DNA of 64,000 nt from Leisingera sp. M658 (GCF_025144145.1 NZ_CP083552.1:1-64000); one strand, 5' to 3'. Numbered from the stretch's first letter, positions 53,541 to 62,902 are shown. Notes: generated by a model from the sequence alone, not told the origin. Made by a program: numbers and translations.

Positions 53541-54420
53541 GCTCTGGCCTCATTGAGTTTCAAAGCCAGTAGATAACGAGGGCTGCAAGCGCGATTGCTG
53601 ACAGGAAGACTTTTGGGCATCTGTCGTATCGTGTTGCAACCCGCCGCCAGTCCTTCAGCCTGCCGAACATAATCTCAATGCGGTTGCGCCGCTTGTACCG
53701 GCGCTTGTCGTATCTGATGGCTTTCTTGCGCTGCTTTCGACCGGGGATGCAGGCGCGTATCCCTTTGTCTTTCAACGCTTCTCTAAACCAATCGGCATCA
53801 TACCCGCGATCTCCGAGAAGCCATTGGACGTCAGGCAGGCCACTTAGCAGCGCCTTTGCACCGGTGTAATCACTGACCTGTCCGGCGGTCACGAACAGGT
53901 TCAGTGGACGCCCCTGGCTGTCACAGATTGCGTGCAGCTTAGTGTTCATGCCGCCCTTAGTGCGCCCGATCAGGCGCCCACGCCCCCCTTTTTAACCCCA
54001 AGACTGGAGGCCGTACGGTGTGCTTTCAGGTAAGTTGCGTCCATTGCCCGGCAGGGCATCACGAGGTGATGTCCCGAGAGGGGATCATCACGGTCTTTTC
54101 CTCACCGTGATCAGCAGCCAGACCGGCCATCATCTGGGCAAAGATGCCTTTGTCGCTCCACCGCTTCCAACGGTTGTACAAAGTCTTGTGCGGGCCGTAA
54201 TCTTTGGGAGCATCACGCCAGCGCAAGCCATTGCGATTGATGAAGATAATTCCGCTCAGAACACGCCGGTCATCAACACGCGGCTTACCGTGGGACTTCG
54301 GAAAATAAGGCTCAAGACGGGCCATCTGCGCGTCCGTCTGCCAGAAAAGATCAGACATATCACCGCTCATTTTTCGAACCGTGAATCACACCACCCACCG
54401 GAAATCAATGGGTCCTGACC
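53541..54420 (-). mobile_element. IS5-family insertion sequence (IS427-like) with CTAG target duplication
   Basis: The 880-bp element has imperfect terminal inverted repeats, GCTCTGGCCTCATTGA on the left (53541-53556) and GGTCAGGACCCATTGA on the right (complement of 54405-54420), 12 of 16 identical. CTAG flanks it on both sides (53537-53540 and 54421-54424). It encodes a split IS5-type transposase on the minus strand. The size, CTAG target and two-frame transposase fit the IS427 group. The intact target duplication suggests a relatively recent insertion. Confidence 0.88.
53560..54370 (-). pseudogene. IS5-family transposase, two frames with an additional disrupting segment
   Basis: The N-terminal frame (54370-54059) reads LFWQTDAQMARLEPYFPKS through GEEKTVMI and then runs out of frame to a stop. 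The expected DATYLKAHRTASSLGVKKGG, which holds the first catalytic Asp, follows only 41 bases later (from 54041). Two GTGATG repeats 29 bases apart (54086-54091 and 54057-54062) border the extra sequence; removing 29 bases restores one frame. A second break is the A5G6 run at 53983-53993, where A-AAG-GGG could allow a programmed -1 shift into the C-terminal part (53949-53560) that holds LLGDRGYDADW and the Glu of RIEIMFGRLKDWR. The first lesion makes activity unlikely. Confidence 0.75.
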
Positions 54421-54458
54421 CTAGGAAGGCAGCCCTGAAACAATGGCTGCCTTCCTAG
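54421..54458. terminator. Long perfect hairpin at the right IS border, former yjdM terminator
   Basis: CTAGGAAGGCAGCC (54421-54434) and GGCTGCCTTCCTAG (54445-54458) are perfect 14-bp arms with a 10-base loop. Before the IS inserted, this structure began inside the yjdM stop codon, so it was probably its terminator. Confidence 0.7.
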
Positions 54459-54635
54459 AGGCTGCGGCGCGGCGGATGGCGCACGCAGATCCAGCGAATT
54501 CACAGTCTCCGCTCTTCTTGCTCCACATTCAACATAAGACCGATTACAGGGCCGTCATATGTAGCGGAGTGCGCGCTACTTTGAAGTGCGAATCCTATTG
54601 TAAAACATCGCGTTATCTACAAGGAGGATAATCGC

Positions 54636-54760
54636 ATGGGAGCCGTTTACACGCAGCTTTCCTTTCAGGAACGCCGCAGGATCGAAGACTGGCGGCTGGC
54701 AAAGGTCCCGGCGGCCGGGATGGCGCGCATGTTGAAGCGCTTCAAATCCACGACCTTCCG
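54636..54760 (+). pseudogene. IS30-type transposase N-terminal remnant
   Basis: After AAGGAGG the frame reads MGAVYTQLSFQERRRIEDWR and then AKVPAAGMARMLKRFKSTTF, which matches the N-terminal HTH of IS30-family transposases. The similarity ends near 54760 and the frame stops at 54905 without the DDE domain, so only a remnant is left. Confidence 0.5.
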
Positions 54761-54973
54761 CCGTGTGGCAATCGGACTTCAGCCCTTCATCGGAAAATTC
54801 CTTTGCGCACTACCCTCTTGTGCCGCTGAGTCCGGCATCTGCCCGGTCCAATCTTGGCGAACGGCTGGATGCAGTTCCCCAAGGGCGGCGAATGGTCAAA
54901 GGTGAAAGGATTTTCGCATTGCCAGGAACTGTACCTGCGTTGTTACGGCACCAACAGCGGCTTGCAGGCAGGT

Positions 54974-55897
54974 CTATCCTGCAACCACATGCCGGTGCCC
55001 TGGGCCGTCACGGAAATAGTCACGGCAGAGCCGGGCAAACTGGCTGACGAGGCGGCGCTGGTTTGATTTGCCGTAGCCAACTGATAAAGACAGCCGCGGC
55101 AGCGGGTCTGTGATCGGAACCGCCGCAAGCCTGTGGCCGGCATAGCTGATATCCGTCCCCGGCAGCATGTTCAGCACCGCGCAGCCATGGCCGGCCCCAA
55201 CCAGACTGCGGACCATCTCGGTTGAGTTTGCATAGGCCAGCGCCGCAGGGCTGTGCCCGGCTTCGTCGAACAGCATCCGGTAATAATCCGCGGCAACCGG
55301 CCGGTTGAGCACGATCAGCGGCTCGCCAGCAAGATGTCTGAGCCGCACCGACGCCTGCCGGGCAATGGGATGATCCGCCGGGACCAGGCAATAGGCCGGG
55401 GCCTCGATCAGCACGTCGAACTCCACCTGCGGGCGGGCCACGTCCGAGACAAACAGGATCGCATCAAAATCCCCCGCCAGCAGACCAGCCTGGGCGCGGT
55501 CGTTGTCGCATTCCTCAAGGTGATAGGTTGTCTGGCCGTCCTGCCCCGCCAGCCCGGAGAGGATTTCCGGCAGAAAGGCCGGGGCGACGGGCGCATAATA
55601 GCCGATGCGCAAGTCCCCCTTAAGGCTCTGCTTCAGTTCTGTGCCTTCGAACAGCAGCGCATCGTATTCTTCCAGCAGGTGTTTGAATTTCTGCGTGAAT
55701 ACCTTGCCGCTGGCGGTCGGCTCAATACCGCGGGCGCGGTGGCGGTTGACCAGTTTGAGCTGGAACCGGGCCTCGATCTGGTCAATTGCGGCGGCAACAG
55801 CAGAGGCGGCGACATTCAGATCGGCCGCCGCGCGGGAAATATTGCCATGCGCAATTGCTGTCACGAAATATCGCATGGATCTGAGCGAGACAGGCAT
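54974..55897 (-). CDS. LysR-family transcriptional regulator
   Basis: The 307-residue protein has a LysR HTH (MRYFVTAIAHGNISRAAADL, then NVAASAVAAAIDQIEARFQL) and a substrate-binding domain (GDLRIGYYAPVAPAFLPEIL). GAGGTAAG precedes the ATG. It diverges from the sterol-desaturase-like gene with 98 bases between the two starts, so it most likely regulates that gene. Confidence 0.9.
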   Translation of the reverse strand: MPVSLRSMRYFVTAIAHGNISRAAADLNVAASAVAAAIDQIEARFQLKLVNRHRARGIEPTASGKVFTQKFKHLLEEYDALLFEGTELKQSLKGDLRIGYYAPVAPAFLPEILSGLAGQDGQTTYHLEECDNDRAQAGLLAGDFDAILFVSDVARPQVEFDVLIEAPAYCLVPADHPIARQASVRLRHLAGEPLIVLNRPVAADYYRMLFDEAGHSPAALAYANSTEMVRSLVGAGHGCAVLNMLPGTDISYAGHRLAAVPITDPLPRLSLSVGYGKSNQRRLVSQFARLCRDYFRDGPGHRHVVAG

Positions 55898-55995
55898 CTT
55901 ACCTCGGATTTTCAGAGGATAATCATCAGTTCATTCTGTTTTTCACAGGAATTGAGACCTGTCAAACTGCCCTGCAAACCGCGCAGGAGATACAA

Positions 55996-56976
55996 ATGTC
56001 CGAAAACCGACTGAAAGGCTGGCACCATCTGCCAGAAGTGCCGATCAGGATTTCACCGTTCTTTTCATGGCCGCCCAATCCGGCTGAGATGGCCCGATGG
56101 GTCTGGAATTCATGGTTTCTGATATCGGAGAAATTGATCATCGTTGCCATCGCGTTCATCAGTTTCATCTGGTTCCAGCCGCCGCTAGCAGAAACCAGGA
56201 CCTTTGCCGCGGACTGGATCGGGGCGATGTTTGTGCGCAATTTTCTGCTGGCGCTGGCGGTCGGGGGCAGCCTGCATCTGTGGTTCTACACGTTTTCCAA
56301 GCAGGGTAAGGCGCTGAAATACGATCCAAGGCCGCTGATGGTGAACGGCCGGCAATTCACCCTGGGCGGCCAGGTGCGCGACAATATGTTCTGGACCCTG
56401 GGCAGCGGGGTGGTGATCTGGACCGCCTATGAGGTGCTGCTGTTCTGGGCGCTGTCCAATGGCTATATGCCAATGATCACCTGGGCGGCCAGCCCGGTCT
56501 GGTTTGTAGCCCTGTTCTTTCTGATCCCGGTTTGGGAAAGCCTGTATTTCTACTGCATCCACCGGGCTATCCACATCCCGTTTCTCTATAAGCACGTGCA
56601 CTATCTGCACCACCGCAACATCAATGTCGGGCCCTGGTCGGGGATGTCGCAGCACCCGGTGGAGCAGATGGTCTTTCTGGGATCCGTCTTTGTACACCTG
56701 ATCATCGGCGCGCATCCGGTGCATATCCTGTATCATCTGCAGTATTACTTCCTGACCGCAATGACCACGCACACCGGCTATCAGGGGCTTCTGCTTAAGG
56801 ATAAGAACCGCCTGAACCTGGGCACCTTCCACCACCAGATGCATCACCGGTATTTCGAGTGCAATTACGGCAGCCTTGAAATCCCCTGGGACAAGTGGAT
56901 GGGCACGTTTCACGACGGGACCGCCGAGGCCAACGCGCGCATGCAGGACCGCCGCAAACGGATCATGGGTAAATGA
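55996..56976 (+). CDS. Sterol desaturase/fatty acid hydroxylase superfamily membrane enzyme
   Basis: The 326-residue membrane protein has four or five helices and the di-iron histidine boxes HRAIH, HVHYLHHRN, and HHQMHHRYFECNYG. The family hydroxylates or desaturates lipids, sterols or carotenoids with O2. AGGAG precedes the ATG. The substrate is unknown. A perfect hairpin follows its stop, so it is probably a single-gene unit. Confidence 0.9.
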   Translation: MSENRLKGWHHLPEVPIRISPFFSWPPNPAEMARWVWNSWFLISEKLIIVAIAFISFIWFQPPLAETRTFAADWIGAMFVRNFLLALAVGGSLHLWFYTFSKQGKALKYDPRPLMVNGRQFTLGGQVRDNMFWTLGSGVVIWTAYEVLLFWALSNGYMPMITWAASPVWFVALFFLIPVWESLYFYCIHRAIHIPFLYKHVHYLHHRNINVGPWSGMSQHPVEQMVFLGSVFVHLIIGAHPVHILYHLQYYFLTAMTTHTGYQGLLLKDKNRLNLGTFHHQMHHRYFECNYGSLEIPWDKWMGTFHDGTAEANARMQDRRKRIMGK

Positions 56977-56982
56977 GCGCCG

Positions 56983-57010
56983 CCGCTGCCCGGGGGTTGG
57001 CGGGCAGCGG
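56983..57010 (+). terminator. Hairpin after the sterol-desaturase-like gene
   Basis: CCGCTGCCCG (56983-56992) and CGGGCAGCGG (57001-57010) make a perfect 10-bp stem with an 8-base loop, starting seven bases past the stop codon. No T-run follows. Confidence 0.6.
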
Positions 57011-57380
57011 CAGGTCTTAGACGCGTTTCTCCAGGGAGACAAACAACAAGCCGTCCCCGCGCAACGCATGCGGGGGCTGGCAATACCGGTGCGCCAAAAC
57101 CCTGGGCGGCGACTTTCAACAGCGGACCGTTGTCCATACGCCGCTCGGTTTCGGGGCGGAAGCTGGTTGCACCGTCCTCAAGATCATAAAAACCGCCGGC
57201 CAGCAGGCTGGTGCCGTGGCTGCCCGCGATCTGAAATACCGCGTTTCCGATGCCGCTAACGGCGGCCGCAAACGTCTCAAAGCCCTGGCTGCCGCGGCGG
57301 ACCGCCGCCAGCTTCCACAGGGCGGCAACGCTTGGAAAGGCTTTCGCCTGACAGGTTCGGGGCCTCGACCCGCACTGCCG
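57000..57380 (-). pseudogene. Decayed minus-strand coding frame, family not recognised
   Basis: From about 57380 downwards the minus strand is open without a start codon and reads protein-like sequence ([20 protein letters not shown], then [40 protein letters not shown]). Near 57040 the frame shifts and in another frame ends [13 protein letters not shown]-stop at about 57018. This looks like the 3' part of a gene truncated at the junction with the IS3 remnant. Confidence 0.35.
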
Positions 57381-57385
57381 GCGAC

Positions 57386-57492
57386 ATCAGTTGGAACACC
57401 CGCCCGCTTGCCGCTGTCGGCTTCCGCCTTCTTCACCCACTCATTCAGCGTATGCGCCGAACAGCCGATCTTTGCGGAGACCGGCTTGATCG
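57386..57492 (-). pseudogene. IS3-family OrfA remnant
   Basis: The minus strand encodes [20 protein letters not shown] followed by [16 protein letters not shown], which matches the second half of the IS3-family OrfA helix-turn-helix. A stop codon lies just upstream in frame and the rest of the element is absent. Confidence 0.65.
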
Positions 57493-57853
57493 CCTACGGC
57501 GGCTGCCATGATCCTGATAAAGCGGCGGGTTACCGCTGATAACAGCCGTGATTGCGCCGGCAGAGACAGGCGCGCGCTGCGTCAGGTTCGATTGTGCAGT
57601 TGCGGCATCAGGTCGCGTTGCCGCTGTATACGATGGGATGCCGCTGTTGTTTTCGACCGGAGGCCTGCCTGGAAGACGATGAATCCGGCGGGCTAAGCGG
57701 CGAAAAATCGCTCACCTTAACGTTGTGTAAACTTCACACAGCTGCCGCTTGACGGATATTAACCATCCTGTAGGTTGCGCAAAACACGTAATGAGCGTGT
57801 TGAACTTTACGCCAACATTTTTCTTGAATCTCTGCCGAAGGCTCCGTCGCGTC

Positions 57854-59098
57854 ATGAACATTATCCTATTTGCACCGCCAAAAATCCTTTTTCAGCATAG
57901 TGTTACAGAGTGGATTGATGCGATCGGCCCGAATAATGTTGTCCTTACTTGCGCCAGCGCCAAAGAGGCGCTGATGCGCAGCTTCCCTGAAGGGCTGGAT
58001 ATCCGCTTCTTTCAAAATTTCAATGACAGCCCGGCAGTTGAACTGGCGGCGATTGATATCGCGCGATCGCTGAAGGAGCCCCTGTGTGTGGCTCTGGCCG
58101 AGATCGACGTGCTGCGGGCGGCGCGGGTGAATGACTATCTTGGACTGTCCGGGAATGCTGCAGTGCAGCTGGAAATGTTTCGCGACAAATACGCGATGAA
58201 GGCACGGGCGCAAGAGGCGGGACTGCCGGTGAGCGAGATGGCGGTGGTCCGCAGCGCGATGGACATCCGCCGCTTTATCGACAGGCTGGGATTTCCTGTG
58301 GTCCTCAAGCCGCGGGACGGGCGCGGCTCCAACGGTGTCTGTGTGATCCGGGGCGACGCGGATCTGGCGGCCTGGTTGGCGGCGCAGGACAGTTCCACCT
58401 TTTACAACACCATGATCGAACGCTTTGTTGCCGGAGATCATTACATCGTCAACGGGCTCTACGTGGCGGGGCGGCCAATCTTGATCTCGCCCGTTCGGGT
58501 GCTGACCTCTGCGCTGGATTTCCTGGGCGGGCAGTCACATGATCTGCATATGCTGGAGCCGGCAACGCCCTTGCGCGACCGGTTGGTGGCCTACTCCCGC
58601 CGCCTGGTCGAAGAGGTGATGCCGTCGCCGCCAACCCTGCTGTTCCATCTTGAGGTGTTTGTCCGCCCGGATGGGACCATCATTCTGGGCGAAATCGCCT
58701 CGCGGCTGGGGGGTGTGTTCTTCAATCAGGAAATGACCGAGGCCTGGGGGGTCGATCCGCGCATGACCTACCTGCGGGCGATGCAGGATCCGGCGTTTAA
58801 CAGGATGCCGATGCCGCAGATGATGACGGAGCCGCAACGGCTGGTTGGTCAGCTTTGTGTGCCGCCACGCGAGGGCGTTCTGCAAAGTGTGCCGGAGAGT
58901 TGCCCGTTTGATTTTGTGCGGGCCTATCGGATGAGCGGCGTGGCCGGGCGGCACTATGGTCAGATGGCCTTTACCAATGCGGAAATCCTGAACGCGATTG
59001 TCGAAGGAGAGAGTGAGGCCGAGTTGCGCGCCCGACTGCGGCAGCTGGAGGACTGGTTTCACAGCGCCTGCCAGTGGGAGACCAGCGCCGCCGCCTGA
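57854..59098 (+). CDS. ATP-grasp domain ligase (first of two)
   Basis: The 414-residue protein has the ATP-grasp layout: an N-terminal Rossmann-like part, LEMFRDKYAMKARAQEAGLP, the nucleotide-binding FPVVLKPRDGRGSNGVCVI with Lys and Gly-rich loop, MIERFVAGDHYIVNGLYV, and FHLEVFVRPDGTIILGEIAS with metal-binding Glu residues near the end. Such enzymes activate a carboxylate as an acyl phosphate and join it to an amine or other nucleophile. The ATG at 57854 (MNIILFAPPK) matches a usual family start; an ATG at 57791 would add 21 residues. It is the first gene of the right-end operon. Confidence 0.85.
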   Translation: MNIILFAPPKILFQHSVTEWIDAIGPNNVVLTCASAKEALMRSFPEGLDIRFFQNFNDSPAVELAAIDIARSLKEPLCVALAEIDVLRAARVNDYLGLSGNAAVQLEMFRDKYAMKARAQEAGLPVSEMAVVRSAMDIRRFIDRLGFPVVLKPRDGRGSNGVCVIRGDADLAAWLAAQDSSTFYNTMIERFVAGDHYIVNGLYVAGRPILISPVRVLTSALDFLGGQSHDLHMLEPATPLRDRLVAYSRRLVEEVMPSPPTLLFHLEVFVRPDGTIILGEIASRLGGVFFNQEMTEAWGVDPRMTYLRAMQDPAFNRMPMPQMMTEPQRLVGQLCVPPREGVLQSVPESCPFDFVRAYRMSGVAGRHYGQMAFTNAEILNAIVEGESEAELRARLRQLEDWFHSACQWETSAAA

Positions 59099-59146
59099 TC
59101 CGTTGCAACCGTCCAACTCCCTGAGGCTCAAATAAGGATGTACCAC

Positions 59147-60568
59147 ATGAAGATCGCCGTTCTTGGCGCGGGCTATGCCGGTGTCTCGGTCCTGGAAAAT
59201 CTGGTTTCCACTCTGCCCGATCTGTCGGCGCTTTCGGTGGATGTCTTTGACAAGAGCCGCAGTTTTGGACCCGGTGTTGCCTATCAGGAGGATTCGGAGA
59301 CCAATCTTCTCAACCGGCCTCTGAAGCTGATGTATCTGTCGCGCCGCAATGATTTCCGCGACTGGCTGGTTCAGTTCGGCGCAAGGGACGCGGCGGCGGA
59401 TGAGGACGGTTTTTTGCAGCGCGCGCTGTTCGGGCGGTTCCTGCAAAGCCGGTTTGATGATCTGTGCGGCACGGTGCGCGCTGCGGGCGGGCGGATCCGT
59501 ATCATCGGGGCCGAGGTGGAAGCGATTGCCGCCAGCCGCCGCCCCGACGCGCTTTATCAGCTGTCCTGGGCAGGCAGCGGGTCCGACTATGACATGGTCT
59601 ATCTGTGCCTGGGCACCAATCTGGAAGCGGACCCCTACGGGTTGAGCGGCACGCCGGGTTACTTCCGTTCGCCCTATCCTGCGGCGCGTCTTCAGGCGTT
59701 GCAGCATCTGCGGGTGGGCATACTGGGCTGTCGTTTGACCGCCTATGATGTGGCGCTTGGCGTGAATGGGCGTCAGATGCTGATGACCTCGCGCCGGGCA
59801 GGGCTGCCCAAGGCGGTCACCGCCTATCGCCCGGTTGCGCTGCGCCATCTGACGGCGGAGGGGCTGGCGGCATTGCGTGACGGCTGTGACGGCGGACGGA
59901 TCTCGCTCTCTGCGGTGATGGACCTGTTTGAAGCCGAGATGCAGCATCAGGGTGTCGATGTCAGTTTTGCCGATCTGCTGCGCGGTGCCGACAGCGCCGA
60001 CAATGATCTGGTGTCGAGCATCCTGGCCGAGACCAATATGCTGATCCCGCAGCTTTGGGCCAGTCTGAGCGATCGTGCCAAGGCGGCGTTCCTGCGCCAT
60101 TTCCATCGGCTGTGGTCGAATATGCGGGTGCCGATCTCGCGCACCAATGCGGACCGGATTGCGGGCTTGCAGGCCAGCGGCGCGCTGAACCATCGCAGCG
60201 GCCTGCGCGATGTCACCTTCCGCAAGGGCTGTTATCGTATGGTGTTCGCCGATGGCACTGTTGAGGTCGATGCGGTGATCAATGCGACGGGCCTGCAACG
60301 GGGGCTGGATGAGGCCAATCCGCTGATCCGCAGCCTGCTGGACCAGGGCTTCGCGGAGCGGGATGCAACCGGCGGCATCAAGGTCCAGCTGGAGGACTGT
60401 CGGGTCACCAGCCGCGACGGGCGCCCGTCGCGGGGATTGTTTGCTCTGGGTCAGTTGACCTGCGGAACCTTCTACATGGTCAACAATATTGACGTGATCC
60501 ACCATCAGGCCCGGATTGCCACCCGCTCTGCGCTGGCCCCGGTTGAAACCCTGCGGAGCGTGGGCTGA
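59147..60568 (+). CDS. FAD/NAD(P)-binding protein (NAD_binding_9 family)
   Basis: The 473-residue protein has a dinucleotide loop at the N-terminus (IAVLGAGYAGVSVLENL), FDKSRSFGPGVAYQED and LFALGQLTCGTFYMVNNID near the C-terminus, as in the NAD_binding_9 group related to flavin-dependent oxidoreductases. Whether it is an oxidase, reductase or monooxygenase cannot be told. AAGGA lies eight bases before the ATG at 59147. It is 48 bases after the first ATP-grasp gene, and its stop overlaps the next start. Confidence 0.75.
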   Translation: MKIAVLGAGYAGVSVLENLVSTLPDLSALSVDVFDKSRSFGPGVAYQEDSETNLLNRPLKLMYLSRRNDFRDWLVQFGARDAAADEDGFLQRALFGRFLQSRFDDLCGTVRAAGGRIRIIGAEVEAIAASRRPDALYQLSWAGSGSDYDMVYLCLGTNLEADPYGLSGTPGYFRSPYPAARLQALQHLRVGILGCRLTAYDVALGVNGRQMLMTSRRAGLPKAVTAYRPVALRHLTAEGLAALRDGCDGGRISLSAVMDLFEAEMQHQGVDVSFADLLRGADSADNDLVSSILAETNMLIPQLWASLSDRAKAAFLRHFHRLWSNMRVPISRTNADRIAGLQASGALNHRSGLRDVTFRKGCYRMVFADGTVEVDAVINATGLQRGLDEANPLIRSLLDQGFAERDATGGIKVQLEDCRVTSRDGRPSRGLFALGQLTCGTFYMVNNIDVIHHQARIATRSALAPVETLRSVG

Positions 60569-61650
60569 TGCTGCGGAATTTTGCGATCACCCTGCTTCTG
60601 GCCTGTGCCGGATCGGCCCTCGGCTACCTGAGCGGCCTGCCTTTGGGGCAGCTCCTTGGGGCGGCGGTGTTGGTTCTGGTTGCCTGCCGAATGGGGTTGG
60701 TATTGGCCACCCCGCCTGCGGCCATCGTGGTGATCCAGCTTATTCTAGGGGCCAGCGTCGGGGCGCTGCTCAATGCCGAGATGCTTAAGGAGATGACAGA
60801 TCTGACCATTCTTGCGGGACTGCTGATCTGCATGTCGGCGCAGCTGGCGGCTGGATTCACATGGCTTTACCGGGTGGAAAAATGGACCCGCGCCGAGAGC
60901 CTCTTGGGGGCGGTGCCCGGCGCCATGGCAGCGGTGATGACCCTGACCGGAGAAGAGGGCAAGACATCGGCCAAGATGGTCTTTGCCCATATGGTGCGGA
61001 TGATCGCGCTGCTGATTGCGGTGTTCCTGATTGCCGGCCCGCAAGAAGCTCCGCAGGAGATTGCCGCGCTGCCCGATGGGCCTGATGGCACCGCCGTATG
61101 GGCCGGATATGCCTCTTTTTTACTGCTGGCGGCAGGGGCCTATGTTGTGGGGCGTGTGCTGGAGCGCTTTGCCATGCCGGCACCCTATATGGTCACCGGG
61201 CTGATCCTGGCGGCGGGGGCCAACCTTTGGCTTGGCAGTGATCCGGTTGTGGTGCCGGAACCGCTGGTGCTGTTTGCCATGGCGCTGCTTGGCGGGCTGA
61301 TCGGGATCCGGCTGAAGGACATCACCCGTCACGATATTGCCAGCTACCTGCGGGCCGGGCTGATTGTCACCTCGATCACCTTTGGCATTACTGTGGCCAT
61401 GGCGTTTGGCTTCAGCCTGCTCACCGGCCAGCCGTTTCTGGTGCTGTTCATGTCCTGGGTGCCCGGCGGGGTAGAGGTCATGGTGGCGACCGCGCTGGCG
61501 CTGGGGTTGGAGCCTGCTTTTGTGATGCTGAACCATGTGCTGCGGATGTCGGTACTGCATATGGCGCCGATGTTTATGAGCCGCGACTTCTTCCGGCCCG
61601 AACCACAGGATACCGAAACGACCACACTTAAGGGGGGGCGTCATGTCTGA
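60568..61650 (+). CDS. AbrB-family membrane protein (putative transporter)
   Basis: The 360-residue protein has about ten helices and the duplicated AbrB pattern (GAVPGAMAAVMTLTGEEG in the first half; SWVPGGVEVMVATALALGLE in the second), related to proteins once annotated as ammonia monooxygenase regulators. It overlaps the upstream gene by one base and the next by eight. In this operon it could export the pathway product; that is inference. Confidence 0.8.
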   Translation: MLRNFAITLLLACAGSALGYLSGLPLGQLLGAAVLVLVACRMGLVLATPPAAIVVIQLILGASVGALLNAEMLKEMTDLTILAGLLICMSAQLAAGFTWLYRVEKWTRAESLLGAVPGAMAAVMTLTGEEGKTSAKMVFAHMVRMIALLIAVFLIAGPQEAPQEIAALPDGPDGTAVWAGYASFLLLAAGAYVVGRVLERFAMPAPYMVTGLILAAGANLWLGSDPVVVPEPLVLFAMALLGGLIGIRLKDITRHDIASYLRAGLIVTSITFGITVAMAFGFSLLTGQPFLVLFMSWVPGGVEVMVATALALGLEPAFVMLNHVLRMSVLHMAPMFMSRDFFRPEPQDTETTTLKGGRHV

Positions 61651-62830
61651 GCCTAAGCGCAATATCCTGATGATCGGCGGGCGCGACCACACCTTTGTCC
61701 GCATTGGCGGCATGGGGTTGCGGTACAGCGCGCTTCAGACCCGCGCCCATCTGACCGATCACCTGCTGGATCATGCCGAAACCGTTGTGGTGACGGACTA
61801 TGAGGATATCGAAAGCAGCGTGGCGCTGGCCCGGGCGTTGCATCGCAAAACGCCGTTTGATGCGGTGTTCTCGTTTGCTGAATACGGCTTCCTCACTGCC
61901 GCGCATATCGCCGAGGCGCTGGATCTGCCCAGCAATTGCCAAGTATCGACAGTGCAGCTGACCCGTAACAAGCGGCGGATGCGGGAGACGCTGCGCGGAT
62001 GCGGGATTGCCGATGTGCCCTTTGCCCGGGTGCGCTCTGCGGATGAAATTGCCGATTTTGCGGCGCGTCACGGCGACTGCATTATCAAACCGGCAGAGGG
62101 CGGCGGAAGCGAGGGTGTCTATTTCATTGATGCCACGACGGATATCAGCACCGCGCTGTCACGGGCCCTGCAGGCGGGCCGCGAGGAGCTGATCGCGGAG
62201 GCTTTCATTCCCGGCCCGGAGTACAGCGTCGAAACCATGTCCGTAGAAGGGGCGCACCGGGTGCTGGCCATCACCGAAAAAACCACCAGCGGGGCGCCAT
62301 ATTTCATTGAAAGCGGCCATGTTCAGCCGGCCCCATTGCGCGCTGATGACGCGGCTCGCATTGGGGAACGGGTCCGCCTGCTGCTGGATGCGGTCGGCTA
62401 CCGGACCGGACCGGCCCATACCGAGGTAAAGCTGCACAACGGGGCGGTCTATGTCATCGAGACCCAGACCCGCAATGGCGGCGATCAAATCTGGGAAATG
62501 ACCTTGGAGACCACCGGTGCGGATGTTTTCAAGGAGACTTTTGCCGCGATCTTGGGGCTGGAGTATAGCGCGCCGCCCCCCGCCGCGCGGGCGATGGCGA
62601 TCCGCTATATCCTGGCGCAGGACCAGATGCTGGGCGCAATCACCGGCCTGGAAGGCGCCGCCAGTGCCGAGGGCGTGACGCGGGTGCATTCCTCGGCCAA
62701 GCCCGGCACTCGCTATGATGCCGTATTGTCGGCTGCGTCGCGGGTGGCCTATGTGCTGGCGCGCGGCGACAACCGGGAACAGGCGCTGGCCCATGCTAAG
62801 GCAGCCGTTGCCCAGATTGAGCTGAGGTGA
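61643..62830 (+). CDS. ATP-grasp domain ligase (second of two)
   Basis: The 395-residue protein has the ATP-grasp fold in the carbamoyl-phosphate-synthase/D-Ala-ligase style: TRNKRRMRETLRGCGI, CIIKPAEGGGSEGVYFI, LIAEAFIPGPEYSVETMSVE and TEVKLHNGAVYVIETQTRNG with metal-binding Glu and Asn. It differs clearly from the first ATP-grasp protein, so two separate ligation steps are likely. AAGGGGGGG precedes the ATG, which overlaps the AbrB-like gene. Confidence 0.88.
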   Translation: MSEPKRNILMIGGRDHTFVRIGGMGLRYSALQTRAHLTDHLLDHAETVVVTDYEDIESSVALARALHRKTPFDAVFSFAEYGFLTAAHIAEALDLPSNCQVSTVQLTRNKRRMRETLRGCGIADVPFARVRSADEIADFAARHGDCIIKPAEGGGSEGVYFIDATTDISTALSRALQAGREELIAEAFIPGPEYSVETMSVEGAHRVLAITEKTTSGAPYFIESGHVQPAPLRADDAARIGERVRLLLDAVGYRTGPAHTEVKLHNGAVYVIETQTRNGGDQIWEMTLETTGADVFKETFAAILGLEYSAPPPAARAMAIRYILAQDQMLGAITGLEGAASAEGVTRVHSSAKPGTRYDAVLSAASRVAYVLARGDNREQALAHAKAAVAQIELR

Positions 62831-62902
62831 TCCGGCAGGGTCACGCGGCGTTCCTCCTCCATTTCCATCTTCAATCCCTGATCCATGACAAGGAGCCAGA
62901 CC

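Larger units (their letters stand above)
56977..57853. other. Gene-poor junction with degraded reading frames
   Basis: No intact gene is supported in these 877 bases. It contains the hairpin at 56983-57010, a decayed minus-strand frame at about 57000-57380, the IS3-type remnant at 57386-57492 and, from about 57540, sequence where I recognise nothing. TTGACG at 57749-57754 may be a -35 element for the ATP-grasp operon, but the -10 is poor (TAGGTT). Confidence 0.5.

Noticed and set aside
54854-55066. 70-codon frame after the IS30-type remnant
   Set aside because: TTG start without ribosome binding site, overlaps the end of the LysR gene, no recognisable family.
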